Below, piece by piece: positions 51,960 to 61,939 of a stretch of DNA of 64,000 nucleotides. Position 1 is the stretch's first letter, and each line of letters opens with the position of its first letter. The notes below the pieces were generated by a model. It did no database searches. It saw nothing but the letters and a program-made list of their open reading frames with translations, and was not told the origin of the DNA. The stretch lies in the NCBI GenBank assembly GCA_936440205.1, contig OW387134.1, positions 65,623,427 through 65,687,426 of the forward strand. The letters are read 5' to 3'. Position numbers and translations under genes: made by a program. The stretch is from Lepidonotus clava (Eukaryota > Annelida > Polychaeta > Phyllodocida > Polynoidae).

Positions 51960-53764
51960 TAAAAGTGAATAGATGAATGTTGCCAAGGAAGTTGATGAAA
52001 TCTGTACTAGTAAAGGCTCTGGTATTGACTTTATTCCATCTTTTATTTTGAAAGATGCTTTTCAGACAATTACTAAGCAATTGACATACATGTTTAACAT
52101 CTCGCTGACCTATCATATATTCCCTCAGAGCTGGGCAATTGCTGGGATAACCCCTATCCCAAAATCTGGTGATTTATCCAGGCCAACTAATTGGAGACCA
52201 ATTTCATTGTGCCCCTGGTGGGTAAAATAATGGAAAAATTATGTTGTAAACATTTAGCTATGCAGCTATCAGAAAATGAAATTTTACACCCCCAACAATT
52301 TGGTTTTCGGAAAGGGCTTTCTACCTCACATGCAATTTTTGATTTTGTCAAAAATATATCCGACAATATTAACTCAAAGAATATAACCGGTGCCCTTTAT
52401 GTGGACCTGGCAAAGGCATTTGATTCTGTAAACCATAAACGACTAGTATTTAAACTAGAAGATATGGGAATTAGTAGGCAATTGACTGAATGGGTTAAAT
52501 CGTATTTGTCAGATAGACAAATTTTCACAAAATTCAACAATCTTAAATCACAGACAAGGAAAATTGGATGTGGGGTCCCTCAAGGCTCTATTCTTGGACC
52601 AACACTCTTTCTATGCTACATAAATGACTTGGTTAATATGATTTCTGTACCAAATGTATCTGTGATCTTGTATGCTGATGATGCAGTTTTATTCACAAAT
52701 GATCAAAATCCTGAAAATATACAAAATTCATTACAACAGGCTCTTCAGGATGTCAATAAATGGTGCCTGGAAAATTGTATAAATTTGAATGTCAAAAAAA
52801 CTAAAATTTGTTATTATGGTACAAGACAGTCATTAAATTGTATACCTGACTTTGATTATACGGTAATCGGTCAAACGATTTCTGTATGCAAACAATATAA
52901 CTACCTTGGAATTATCTTGGACGAGTGTATGAATCTGGATGCACATTTTAACCAAGTCTTTAAAAAATTCTCTCATAAAATTTTCCAGTTTGGAAAAATT
53001 CGACATTATTTGGATATTGAAACTCGCGTGCTGGTATATAAGCAGACTATACTGCCCCTTGTTGAATATGTATGTTTCATGTTCTCCATGTGCCGAAAAC
53101 ATGACGTTGAAAAACTCCAAAAACTCCAGAACAGAGCTTTAAGATTATGTTTCAATATCAATATTCCCACAGACATAAGTGTTGTAAACCTACATGCACT
53201 TGCACGAATAGATACATTAGAATTCAGGCGAAAAATACAGCTTATGACTATGATGTATAGCCTTCACTTGAATGATTCTCTTATGGTGGTGCCAAATAGG
53301 AAAACTAGACTAGCTGATAAATCTCAATTTAAAACTGAGGTGGTTAAATGTGACATTTATCGTCGGTCGCCTTATTATACTGGCGCTAAATTATGGAATG
53401 ACCTACCAATCAGAATTCAAAACCTTGATTCCAAACTTGATTTTAAAAACAATCTGAAACAGTATTATGCCACTCCTATCCAATGAACAATGAACATTTG
53501 AACATTTGAACTGACTATGAGCACTAATTATGCTAGTGACTTATAATAATGTCTGAGGAGATCCTTGGACAAAATGCATTTGGCTACACCTCTACTCTGT
53601 AGATTCTGATCCCAGATATACATGAGTATGAGGTAGAGTAGTAAATCTAGTTAAGTAAGATTTATGATGTTCTTTATATAAACTGTTTATTCACCTATAC
53701 GGAAGATCATTACATGTAATGAGTATGGTTTAATAAATAAAAAAAAAAAAAATAAATAAATAAA
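51960..53764 (+). mobile_element. 5'-truncated LINE (CR1/jockey-like), nearly intact reverse transcriptase
   Basis: Coding for the reverse transcriptase begins inside the domain (GSGIDFIPSFILKDAFQ at about 52015) and runs to a stop at 53486. A 3' UTR of about 250 bases and a (TAAA)n tail ending at 53764 follow. The tail, the 5' truncation and the RT type fit non-LTR retrotransposition. One frameshift near 52200 separates the first 85 codons from the rest. The endonuclease and ORF1 are missing, so the copy cannot move by itself. No target duplication was identified. Confidence 0.93.
52191..53486 (+). CDS. LINE reverse transcriptase (ORF2 fragment)
   Basis: A 431-codon frame. Its RT blocks are in normal order: PQQFGFRKGLSTSHAIFDF (block 2a), GALYVDLAKAFDSVNH (block A with the first catalytic Asp), GCGVPQGSILGPTLFLCYIN (block B), YADDAVLF (block C, catalytic Asp pair) and LNVKKTKICYYG (block D). 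The C-terminal region ends with KLWNDLPIRIQNLDSKLDFK. The catalytic Asp residues are all present. The true frame would enter from upstream (NWRPISL at about 52186), so the ATG at 52191 is not a real start. The closest groups by motif are CR1/L2/jockey. The exact clade cannot be told by eye. Confidence 0.93.
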   Translation: METNFIVPLVGKIMEKLCCKHLAMQLSENEILHPQQFGFRKGLSTSHAIFDFVKNISDNINSKNITGALYVDLAKAFDSVNHKRLVFKLEDMGISRQLTEWVKSYLSDRQIFTKFNNLKSQTRKIGCGVPQGSILGPTLFLCYINDLVNMISVPNVSVILYADDAVLFTNDQNPENIQNSLQQALQDVNKWCLENCINLNVKKTKICYYGTRQSLNCIPDFDYTVIGQTISVCKQYNYLGIILDECMNLDAHFNQVFKKFSHKIFQFGKIRHYLDIETRVLVYKQTILPLVEYVCFMFSMCRKHDVEKLQKLQNRALRLCFNINIPTDISVVNLHALARIDTLEFRRKIQLMTMMYSLHLNDSLMVVPNRKTRLADKSQFKTEVVKCDIYRRSPYYTGAKLWNDLPIRIQNLDSKLDFKNNLKQYYATPIQ

Positions 53765-54325
53765 ATGTAGGTCACAGTATAAGGTTCAATTATATATGCA
53801 GATTTTTAGAGAGGCCGCGTCCGCACATATATATACAGCATATGAGGGTCTCGATTCAGCCAATCAGAGAAACCGGAACTACATTGCTCGTGACCGGAAC
53901 ACTCTAAAATACAATGAAATTAATTGATATTTAAATGGAAATTAGACTGTTCATATGGATATCTTTAGGTCTGATTAGTATGATACAGTTGGAAATAGCC
54001 CCCTCTCCGAATACATGAATTTTGATCAAACATGATATAAAAAATAAGAAAATAAAATTTCGTAAACAATGCCAATATGAGAGTCTTATAAAAATGAACA
54101 AACAAGATGGTGAAACCCGCATAGTCGGTATTGTTATATCCGGGCACAACAATGCTCACCCGGGCTACCAACATGCTCGGAACTAATTGAATTACATCGA
54201 GTAACAACCGCATATATGGGGCGTATCGGGGGCATATCGCAAAATCGGAGAATTGGATGGGGGCGAGGGCTGTAGTTTTGAATCGGGTACCTACCATTAT
54301 TAAAAGAGTCACACATGCAAGAGAA
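53765..54325. other. Intergenic, nothing recognised
   Basis: No coding exon; the 148-codon minus-strand frame across 53965-54411 has no family features and runs into an inverted repeat. Confidence 0.4.
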
Positions 54326-54329
54326 AATA

Positions 54330-55505
54330 ACACCAGGCTTGTCTGACCAGCACCTGTAGGGCTGAGTTCCACACTAGGTGGCGCGGTCTGGAATGCATAA
54401 CATAACCCCACCCCCTGCCCCCTTCCCCATTTCCCCGGTGCGCCCGGACCCCTCTTGATGGGCTCTGTCCCACTCTGCCCCGTCAGTCCTCTTAGCGCCG
54501 CACGGTCTATTCCTCACTAAGCCAGCCCGTACGTACCTAACGGAAGGTCATTTCATCCGCATCATTGAAATGGGTTGGATCTATAAACTAATGACGGTTT
54601 ATTGTACATTACATATTACAATTCATAGTAATAATACCTGAAATTTTGAACCTTGAACAAATGCAAGGAAGGATAGGCTTTCAAACGATACCAAGCTTGT
54701 GATCTTGTGTCAATTATCAAAGACATTACAGGGTATAAAACATAGGAACATCGATGTTCTTGGGAATGACAACAACATGAATTATTTAGTATTTAATGAG
54801 GCATTTAATAACAAAACATAATTCTTGAAAATCATAAAGAGCTATTAATTACTGTTCTGGTCATAACTTTTGATCTAAAAATGGTATTGTGTAAAGTTGG
54901 AATGTTTTCAAGTTATATTTTCCAATATGATGTTACACTGTTTTTAAGTAATCACAAAAATTATTGTCTGCATGGCAACAAAATTGCCATTGTTTGGTAA
55001 ATTTTAGAAATATCCACTGACATTCCAAATAAGGATATTTTTGAATGAAATGGAATCTTTTGAGTAGTTTAGCTGAATTGTACAGTAAGTCTTTATTTAG
55101 AAGACAGTTTTAACACTATTTTTCATGAAATCCCTCATATTTCCTTTAATTGATATTAGTCCTAGGGCATAGAACAAATCCCCCTCGGAGCATCATTTCC
55201 CTGTGTTGAGTCGGCCCTCCTGGAGCCTGGGCATAACATTCCTAGAATCATAAGAATGCTAGAAGTTTGGTCTTATTATAAGACAGCCAGCCAGAGTTAA
55301 CCGAAACCGCCTGAACATTCGGGGATTCCGGTAATACTGCCAACTTCTCGTCTCCTAGCACAGATTGGATTGGGAAACTATCTAACCCCTGGAGCCTATA
55401 TCTGCTGGGAGAGAGCCGACTTAAGGATAAATGATTTTCCAGACCACGCCACCTAGTGTACAACTGGGCCCCAGAGCTAGATGCTGGTCAGACAAGCCAG
55501 GGGTT
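54330..55505. mobile_element. Large inverted-repeat element with CTCF-like motifs in its arms
   Basis: Left CAGGCTTGTCTGACCAGCAC through CACTAGGTGGCGCGGTCTGG (54333-54392) is the inverse of CCAGACCACGCCACCTAGTG through GCTGGTCAGACAAGCC (55439-55501). Weaker pairing extends outward (CAAGAGAAAA). About 1.17 kb in all, with no coding capacity. Each arm contains CACTAGGTGGCG(C/T), a good match to the CTCF core; the two face opposite ways. Confidence 0.7.
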
Positions 55506-57960
55506 TTCTCTTTGAGAATGTTTAAATTGGCCACTTTAAACTGTGTGTAACTTTTTATACACACTAGGTTGAAGAATACAATCACAATGGATGTATAGTG
55601 AAGAACATGATCTTTCCATTCATATGTGAATCATAACTGTGAACATAAGCCTTGTATTTTATAATCATTTTTTAATATTAAAAGTTTTTATTTAATTCTG
55701 ACCAATGGGAAGGATCCCTGGGGGCCTTATCAGCATTATGTAATTACCTCCCACCAATCAGCTGTCTTACTACTGCCACCACATAGGTTTGTTTGTCCTA
55801 CCTCACTGGACCGTGACGGCCGCGCTAGGTGCGGAAAGGACTCCATTGAGTAGGTGGGACAGAACGTGTTTCAGTGTAGCTTCACATGGTTTTTAAATTC
55901 AGTTCAATGAACGCACAAATATGGTATGTACTAAGTAGGCAAAAATATTACTTATATAATGATGTATTGCACTGAGGTCCAGTGCAAAAGAACTAGAATA
56001 GACTGTAGAAGTTAATAATAAAATATTGTAAACTCGTTTGTATTGGCAAGAATATTATAGTAAAACGTGTAACGCTGATACGTGTGCTTGGCGCCAGGCG
56101 GCGCCATCGTTTAGTGGCTTAGTTAGAGTATATGGAGAGTGGCAATGTCCCCAGGCGTAGGGACTGCAGCGGGGCTAGCTCACGTCCTGCAGGTACGCAC
56201 AGGTACGACAAATGAAGAAGGAAACCTGTAAGGGTACGTTATGAACCGAAAACATCTAGCTAAAAGATATTGAGGATAGCAGGCTTCGCCGTCAACATTA
56301 GTTTGTATAATAGTTAGAAGTAGAACTAGTTTATATAGATAAGAATGGGAAGTATGAAAGATAAAGAAGATATCGTTAAGTATCAGTGTAAATGGGTATA
56401 GCGACAAGCCTTTGGCTGTTGCTATATAAGCGGTATGAGACTTGAGACAGATGAGCAGACCAAGATAGACATACGGATCACACGGGTAGTGTTGAGATGG
56501 TAGTAACCACATGTACAACGATTAGGTGATAGTAAGGATTGGGACAGCTTGGGCTTAGCCTTACGGACTAAGTACTGGATGTGACGGAGATCCTACCAAT
56601 GGTCTCCGTCACCGGTAGACGAGAGGTGACTCTCTCAACAGTGTTGGAGCGTATATACCTTGTGAAAAGGGGAAGCTTAACCATAGTTATACCTGGTTGG
56701 ATCGTTACTGATGTGTTAGAATTGTGAAATGAAAGGAATAAACGGTATGGATGGAGAGCTGTATACTTGTACCTTCGGAATATTGTCATGGATATAATAA
56801 ACTTACCTCTTGCCAAGCGCGGTTCTTTGTATAGGTTTGAGCCCCTTTACTTAGAATCTCTACCACTAAGAACTGAACTATGGTACAGGATAACATCTAT
56901 CTGGACAAAGCTAGCTACTTCGACGATTAATCACTAAGAACTCCCCTTTATCTTAATATAACACACTTTATTGACATCTTCGAATAAGTGAAGCATGATT
57001 GATAAACGATAAAACATCATGCAGTCAAATAACAATGAAACGAACCGATATAGGAAGTGAACTAATACGAACTTTAATAATGTTACTCCCCTAGAAATAA
57101 ACGAAGACAAATAACATCCCGTCTAGCTCAGTATAATAATGTCATCATTGGTATCTAAGTTTCAAAAGTATGGGCCTGAATGCAGCGCACCACCTTGAGA
57201 CCCCTCGTCAATTAGTGTTGGTTGGCTGGTTTTGGCCTTGAACATGGAGAATAGCAAATGGTTTTACCACTCGTGCAACTGGGAGGACACGCAGGGAGGT
57301 ATGATAGTCGTCTGTACACCAAGCTAAAGCACTAGCCACCTCATACCCTGCACCCCTGAGAGAGTGGGAATTACTCTAAGGTGAGATTTTATTTAATGTA
57401 ACAAGATTATTAATTTAGATGAAAAAAATTGTATTCTGGTCTTCCTCTTGCGTACAGTGTTATCGACCAACTAAATAGAAATATTCGTGATACATTGTAT
57501 GTGATGATGAAAGATAGTAAATCTTAAAATACTCAAGTACATAAAGTTAATGAATGATTGATGTTAACGCGATAAGATGATCACAAAATCACTCTTATGT
57601 ATTCATAAATGCAAACCATATTAATAAGACATAGAAGATCAAAAAGAATAATAAAAATTTAAATTTACACAGACAGATCTTATTTACTATTGTGGGGTGA
57701 AATTTATACTTTCCTTTCTGTTACTCTGTTATAAATCGCCGATTGTTCCATTTTCGATTTCGGTGCACCCATGTAAACCCAAATGTATTTCACTTTAGTT
57801 TCATTTTAGATAGTAAAAAATGAATTAAATTAATTAATTTTTTAGAGATGTTGTATATATTTTATACATCTCTCAACTTTAGGTCTTTAGGTCTTCAAAT
57901 GGAAAGCAACATCCATATCTACATAGTATAAATTGTACAATTTTTCCAGCCACAGTACCG
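55506..57960. other. Intergenic, no gene supported
   Basis: CCAAT words (55698, 55755), a GGCGCCAGGCGGCGCCATCG stretch (56091-56110) and a 27-codon frame at 57245 have no supported exon structure. The rest is AT-rich. Confidence 0.35.
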
Positions 57961-58100
57961 TATTTTTTTAGAGCTTTGAACCAGGGAGGGGTGGTCAAAT
58001 GTTGGCAGGCCAGTTACGGCCGCGCCACATATGGACGTTCAAGGGGCCGGAGGTGGAAGTTGGGGGGGGGGGGGGGGTTCGACGGCCCTGAGGGTAGGGG
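57961..58100 (+). repeat. GC-rich stretch with poly-G tract
   Basis: GGGGCCGGAGGTGGAAGTTG is followed by a run of about 17 G (58060-58077) and CGACGGCCCTGAGGGTAGG. It resembles the poly-G-associated element fragments elsewhere, but no paired end is clear. Confidence 0.4.
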
Positions 58101-58756
58101 CCAGGCACCCCTGCAACAAATAAATATACAACACCTCCCACCCTCCCACCGCCATCTAATCTATCGAGAAGCTCACCAAATACCTCACCTAGATTCTCAT
58201 GGTTTTAGCGTCTAGCCAACTAGGGATGACTTATTTTATCTCTATATTTTTTTTTGTAATTTATAAAACTACATTGATCATTGATGATGGTCCATGTAAG
58301 TAAACTATATACATAAAGGTATTTAATAATAACATATACAGCGGTTGCTGCAATCTTTTTCCAATTAGAAAAAACATAAGTATGAGGGAAGGGGATTTGG
58401 TAGGGTAACAGTCTGTGGTACTCCCGACTTAAGACTGGAGTCGAGAAATATCAAACAAGTTTAGACCCTCTCAACGCGACTCCCCGTCCCTGCTCCCCGT
58501 CCCTTGACCTCACACACTTCCCGACGGGACGACACACACGGGGTTATTAGGGATCGACAACGGTCGCATCAGTAGTACACGAGCGGTTTAAACGAGAATG
58601 TTTCTTTAGGCAATAATATTAATTTGATCATTTGTTTTTTATGAAGATTTGTTGTAACGTGATAATGGTGGCATGTACAGCAATTTGCATGAGATATGAA
58701 TTACACAAGGGTACACAAAATTAATGAAGGGCTGTTTCTTTTGAGGGTTTTACTAT

Positions 58757-58935
58757 TACAGGACGGCCCCTAAGGGTCTTCTATATTTTATCACCCAAGC
58801 AAAATACATAATAGGCATGACAACTATGAATAGAAGCTATGACAAGGAGCGGTACGTACAGCATATATATACTTATACTCACTGGCCTCTGTACGGCCCG
58901 CTGCTCGGCAGTGCGGATGATAAATTGAACAGATG
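58757..58935 (+). repeat. Dispersed repeat, pair with 59339-59480
   Basis: GGGTCTTCTATATTTTATCA, CCCAAGCAAAATACA, ACAAGGAGCGGTACGTACAG and CACTGNCC...GATAAAT recur at 59339-59480 in the same order and orientation. The pair brackets the first exon of gene 3. Confidence 0.7.
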
Positions 58936-59118
58936 ACAGTTGCTCAGTGACCAAAAGCACTGGGTGTATGGGGACTCAGGGAGGGTTTGTACCCGATCTA
59001 GATACTGAGGCGCACATGGAGCGAACGTCGGGTCAGCCCTGTTACACAAGGATATGCAAAATGAATGACTGCCTGTAAATGTTCCATACAGTCATGCCAA
59101 TGTATTTCCTCTCTGCAG

Positions 59119-59196
59119 CTGGTTCAGAATGCCGGGGCTACCGGGCCGTCACGAGACGTGTGATGGACATGACTTACATTAAACGGATTCTCAAAG
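59119..59196 (+). CDS. Gene 3, exon with start codon (type II membrane protein)
   Basis: The acceptor CTCTCTGCAG (ends 59118) and the donor AAAG|GTAAGT bound a 78-base exon. ATG at 59163 opens MDMTYIKRILK and leaves phase 1. Joined to 61713 or 61716 it continues in frame as KAASKLVVVVL or KASKLVVVVL. An earlier ATG at 59130 is followed by an in-frame stop and was not used. The acceptor implies an upstream untranslated exon. Confidence 0.6.
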
Positions 59197-59338
59197 GTAA
59201 GTGGTATAGTGCATGCAATATTAGATTTTACACAAAATAGAAAGGCAGTTCCAATTGTATGTAATAATAGTATAAGAAGACCCACGGGGGGCGTCAGAGG
59301 GTGGCCGTACAATCCCCATGGGTCGCACGGCCACCTGA

Positions 59339-59480
59339 GGACGACCGGGTCTTCTATATTTTATTACCCAAGCAAAATACAAATAATGTTTAAGTCCATT
59401 AATACAAGGAGCGGTATGTACAGCCTGTCAATATGCACTGACCCTTATATGCACTGCTCGTTGACTGTGCCGGTGATAAA
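59339..59480 (+). repeat. Dispersed repeat, second copy
   Basis: Partner of 58757-58935 (see there). It runs directly into the palindromic element that follows. Confidence 0.65.
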
Positions 59481-59660
59481 TACATATAACCAACCAAGAA
59501 GGGAGTACGAGGGTGGTTATCACCCCGAGCCGGGACCCCGATATCAGCCTGAGGCCAGGGCCCGAAGGGCCGGCCGAGGGCTGATATCGGGGTCCCGGCG
59601 AGGGGTGATAACTGCCCAAGTACTCCCTTCGAGGTTGGTTATGGATTTATTATACCTTTT
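59471..59660. mobile_element. Long palindromic (fold-back) element
   Basis: The arms TAACCAACC..GAAGGGAGTAC, GTTATCACCCC, CCGGGACCCCGATATCAGCC and GGGCCCG / CGGGCC are mirrored around about 59566 with few mismatches over about 80 bases each side. The tips (GATAAATACATATAACC against GGTTATGGATTTATTATAC) still pair. It is nearly all stem, with a very short loop. Confidence 0.85.
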
Positions 59661-59892
59661 CTGTTAGATCTGAGCTCCCAAGGAAGGATGCACAGCAATC
59701 AGTGATGGTGGGACTGTGATGCTGCACATTTTTTAAATGTTTTTTCATATAACTCTTTTGATATCCATTAAATCCACAAACAGTAAGCAGTAAAATGTAG
59801 CTAGGAACGTTGTGTAGATAATGCAAAAGCTCGATTTTTTAATTCTTAATGATTTCATTTTTTCATGAATTTTAGAAAAATAAAAAGTTTCT

Positions 59893-59914
59893 GTATCACA
59901 CTGCAGTGTGATAC
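59893..59914. repeat. 22 bp perfect palindrome
   Basis: GTATCACACTG followed at once by its exact reverse complement. Nearby GGTTATCAACC and TGTATCGCCC / TGTATCACCC words suggest it is part of another fold-back element. Confidence 0.8.
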
Positions 59915-59919
59915 AAGGC

Positions 59920-61005
59920 TGGTTATCAACCAGGTTTGTATCGCCCTGAGTTAAACTCTTAACTACTAAAATTGTATCACCCTAAGGTATAATAATGTCT
60001 TTATACGCAACAGTGTTATACTGAGGGGGATATAAGGTAGATATATGTATATATCTTTTTTTTCATCAAATCCAATCGTAAATACAGACGTTCTTCCTTG
60101 GATAAATGATGATAATGAGATGAGTCACTTCTATACACAATATAACATTTTAACAGCATTTTTAAACAGTACGTGCTTTGGTCTCTTAAAGCTAAACAGT
60201 AACAGGTAAACTATCCCACAGTTCAATTCCTCTGTAATAACAAGTATTTTTAAACCGAGTTAAAGGGAGTCAATAGCAACGTTGGGTCAAAATATAACCA
60301 AATTTTCCTAACTGAAATAACTTGGAAAATACATTCTACGAATCTAACTTTAGCCATTGGTACAATATATATCATGATAACTAGCTAAAACTTTACTTGA
60401 ATTCCATAATATTCATGTCACTTATGCTTGAAGATAGCAACGTTCGTGACATGAATCCCCCTTTTCCTTCAGTCTAACGCGTACCTTACGCCATTGACCT
60501 CACCTCCCCACCTTCCATCAACAAAATTTGACCCACCCACCCTCACCAATATTATTATACCATTCATTTCATTACTCTCTTTAAAAATGTCATTTTATCA
60601 ACATTACCAAAATATCAAAAGCAATTTTATATCTCACTACTATAATTTTATTTTATTCAAAATAAAATTAATTCTTCAACAATTTCTACCCAACTACTGC
60701 CTTTATTTGTCTTTTCACCAAGTAGCGCAGTAATGATTCTACAATTTCATGAGTCCAGCGAAATGGTTCCTCATCACACCTGTACCTTCAAGTTTAATTA
60801 AACTAAACTATTAAAGTCCAGTAGACTAGTTGTTGTGACGGTGAATGACAACTTGAAGCAACTTGGGCAACATATACCTTTGAGTAAGTTAGGGGAGAGA
60901 AACAACAAGGAGTAACTCAAGTGAGGTAAAAACATTGTTGATGTGATTAAAGGGCAGTTTATATTTGGGTAAATAGAGGAATGATAAGAATCAGAATCAC
61001 TTGTC
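59920..61005. other. Gene 3 intron, nothing recognised
   Basis: AT-rich sequence with no exon or paired ends. Confidence 0.4.
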
Positions 61006-61010
61006 AAGGA

Positions 61011-61345
61011 TGTGACGTTATTTAAACACTGCAGTAACGTTCTGGTTGGTTCTGTATTGGTTCTTGTTATGTTTGTTTGATGACTCCCAATTACGTCGCT
61101 GCAACCTACTACTGTGACATTGCATTGTACTGAATTTGTCAACCCAAACAGAATGTTCTTATAACGTTTTGTTATGGTTTAGTCTTAACCTCACCAAAAA
61201 ATAACATTATGATAACCTTCTGATTTGGCCAGGTTGAAACCTCACCATCAACAACATAACTGTTATGTGCCATCTTATTAAGTAACAGACAGACCCAAAA
61301 AGTATGGTTGCAGAACGGTTCTGTTGCGTCGGAACTTGGCTGGGT
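61011..61345. mobile_element. CCCAGCCAA family, copy 3
   Basis: GCAGTAACGTTCTGGTTGGT, TTGATGACTCCCAATTACGT, CAGAATGTTCTTATAACGTT, CTTAACCTCACCAAAAAATA and TATGGTTGCAGAACGGTTCT align closely with 43815-44181. The right tip AACTTGGCTGGGTC is kept and the left tip is eroded. It is in the gene 3 intron. Confidence 0.78.
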
Positions 61346-61712
61346 CATTATCCTGGCATCACTCAGTTAGCACCTGTTTTTATCCAATCATAGTAAAGAA
61401 TTTCATACAATTGTTACATTCTTGTGTATAAAGATTAAGGTACGTTTTAAGATAAGCATAGCACATAATTCATTGTTCTTATGCGTTTTTTATCAACATC
61501 TTCACATCGGTTGCATATTCCTCCAGGTATCAGGTGAAACGTCAAATAACAACATGATATAGCTTACAACATTTTTGTTATTGAACAACTCTATTTCACT
61601 TACATGTGGTGCCAACAGATACGTATAGTGTGATATATATGCATGACATGGTATACAATACATGTTTTCATTGCCGGAGATTCTCAACCAATATCTTTTC
61701 CTTTATTCCGAG

Positions 61713-61939
61713 CAGCATCCAAGTTGGTGGTGGTGGTTCTGACAGCCGCTGTTGCTTTGGTGCTGCTGGTCTCTACCTACTCCCAGACCCCACTCACCCT
61801 GGAGGCTGGGGAGCAGCAGCTCCAGGGTCGGACGCTCTGTGAACGCCAGGAGGACCTGCTCCCCGATGGCCAGGGTCCCATACCCTGGGAACTGAAGGAC
61901 GAACGGCCGCCCGGCACTCCCCTACACATCCTCAAACTG
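61713..61939 (+). CDS. Gene 3, membrane-anchor exon
   Basis: After a tandem acceptor (GAGCAG, giving one Ala more or less) the exon encodes (A)ASKLVVVVLTAAVALVLLVS, TYSQTPLTLEAGEQQLQGRT, LCERQEDLLPDGQGPIPWEL, KDERPPGTPLHILKL, then the donor CTG|GTAAAA at phase 0. With the previous exon this makes a short basic cytoplasmic tail (KRILK...K), one membrane span of about 19 residues and a Pro/Gln-rich stem. That is the layout of Golgi type II enzymes such as glycosyl- or sulfotransferases. No catalytic part is in the window, so the family is open. Confidence 0.68.

Noticed and set aside
53965-54411. 148-codon minus-strand frame with hydrophobic stretches
   Set aside because: No family motif. It runs from plain AT-rich DNA into an inverted repeat arm, so the hydrophobic look comes from AT-rich codons.
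56085-56112. Minus-strand start MAPPGAKHTYQRY after a GGCGCC-rich stretch
   Set aside because: The frame stops after about 31 codons without a donor. The GC-rich patch alone is not enough for a gene.
57245-57330. Short frame beginning MENSKWFYHSCNWED
   Set aside because: Only 27 codons, no acceptor or neighbouring exon, and no promoter words. It could be chance.
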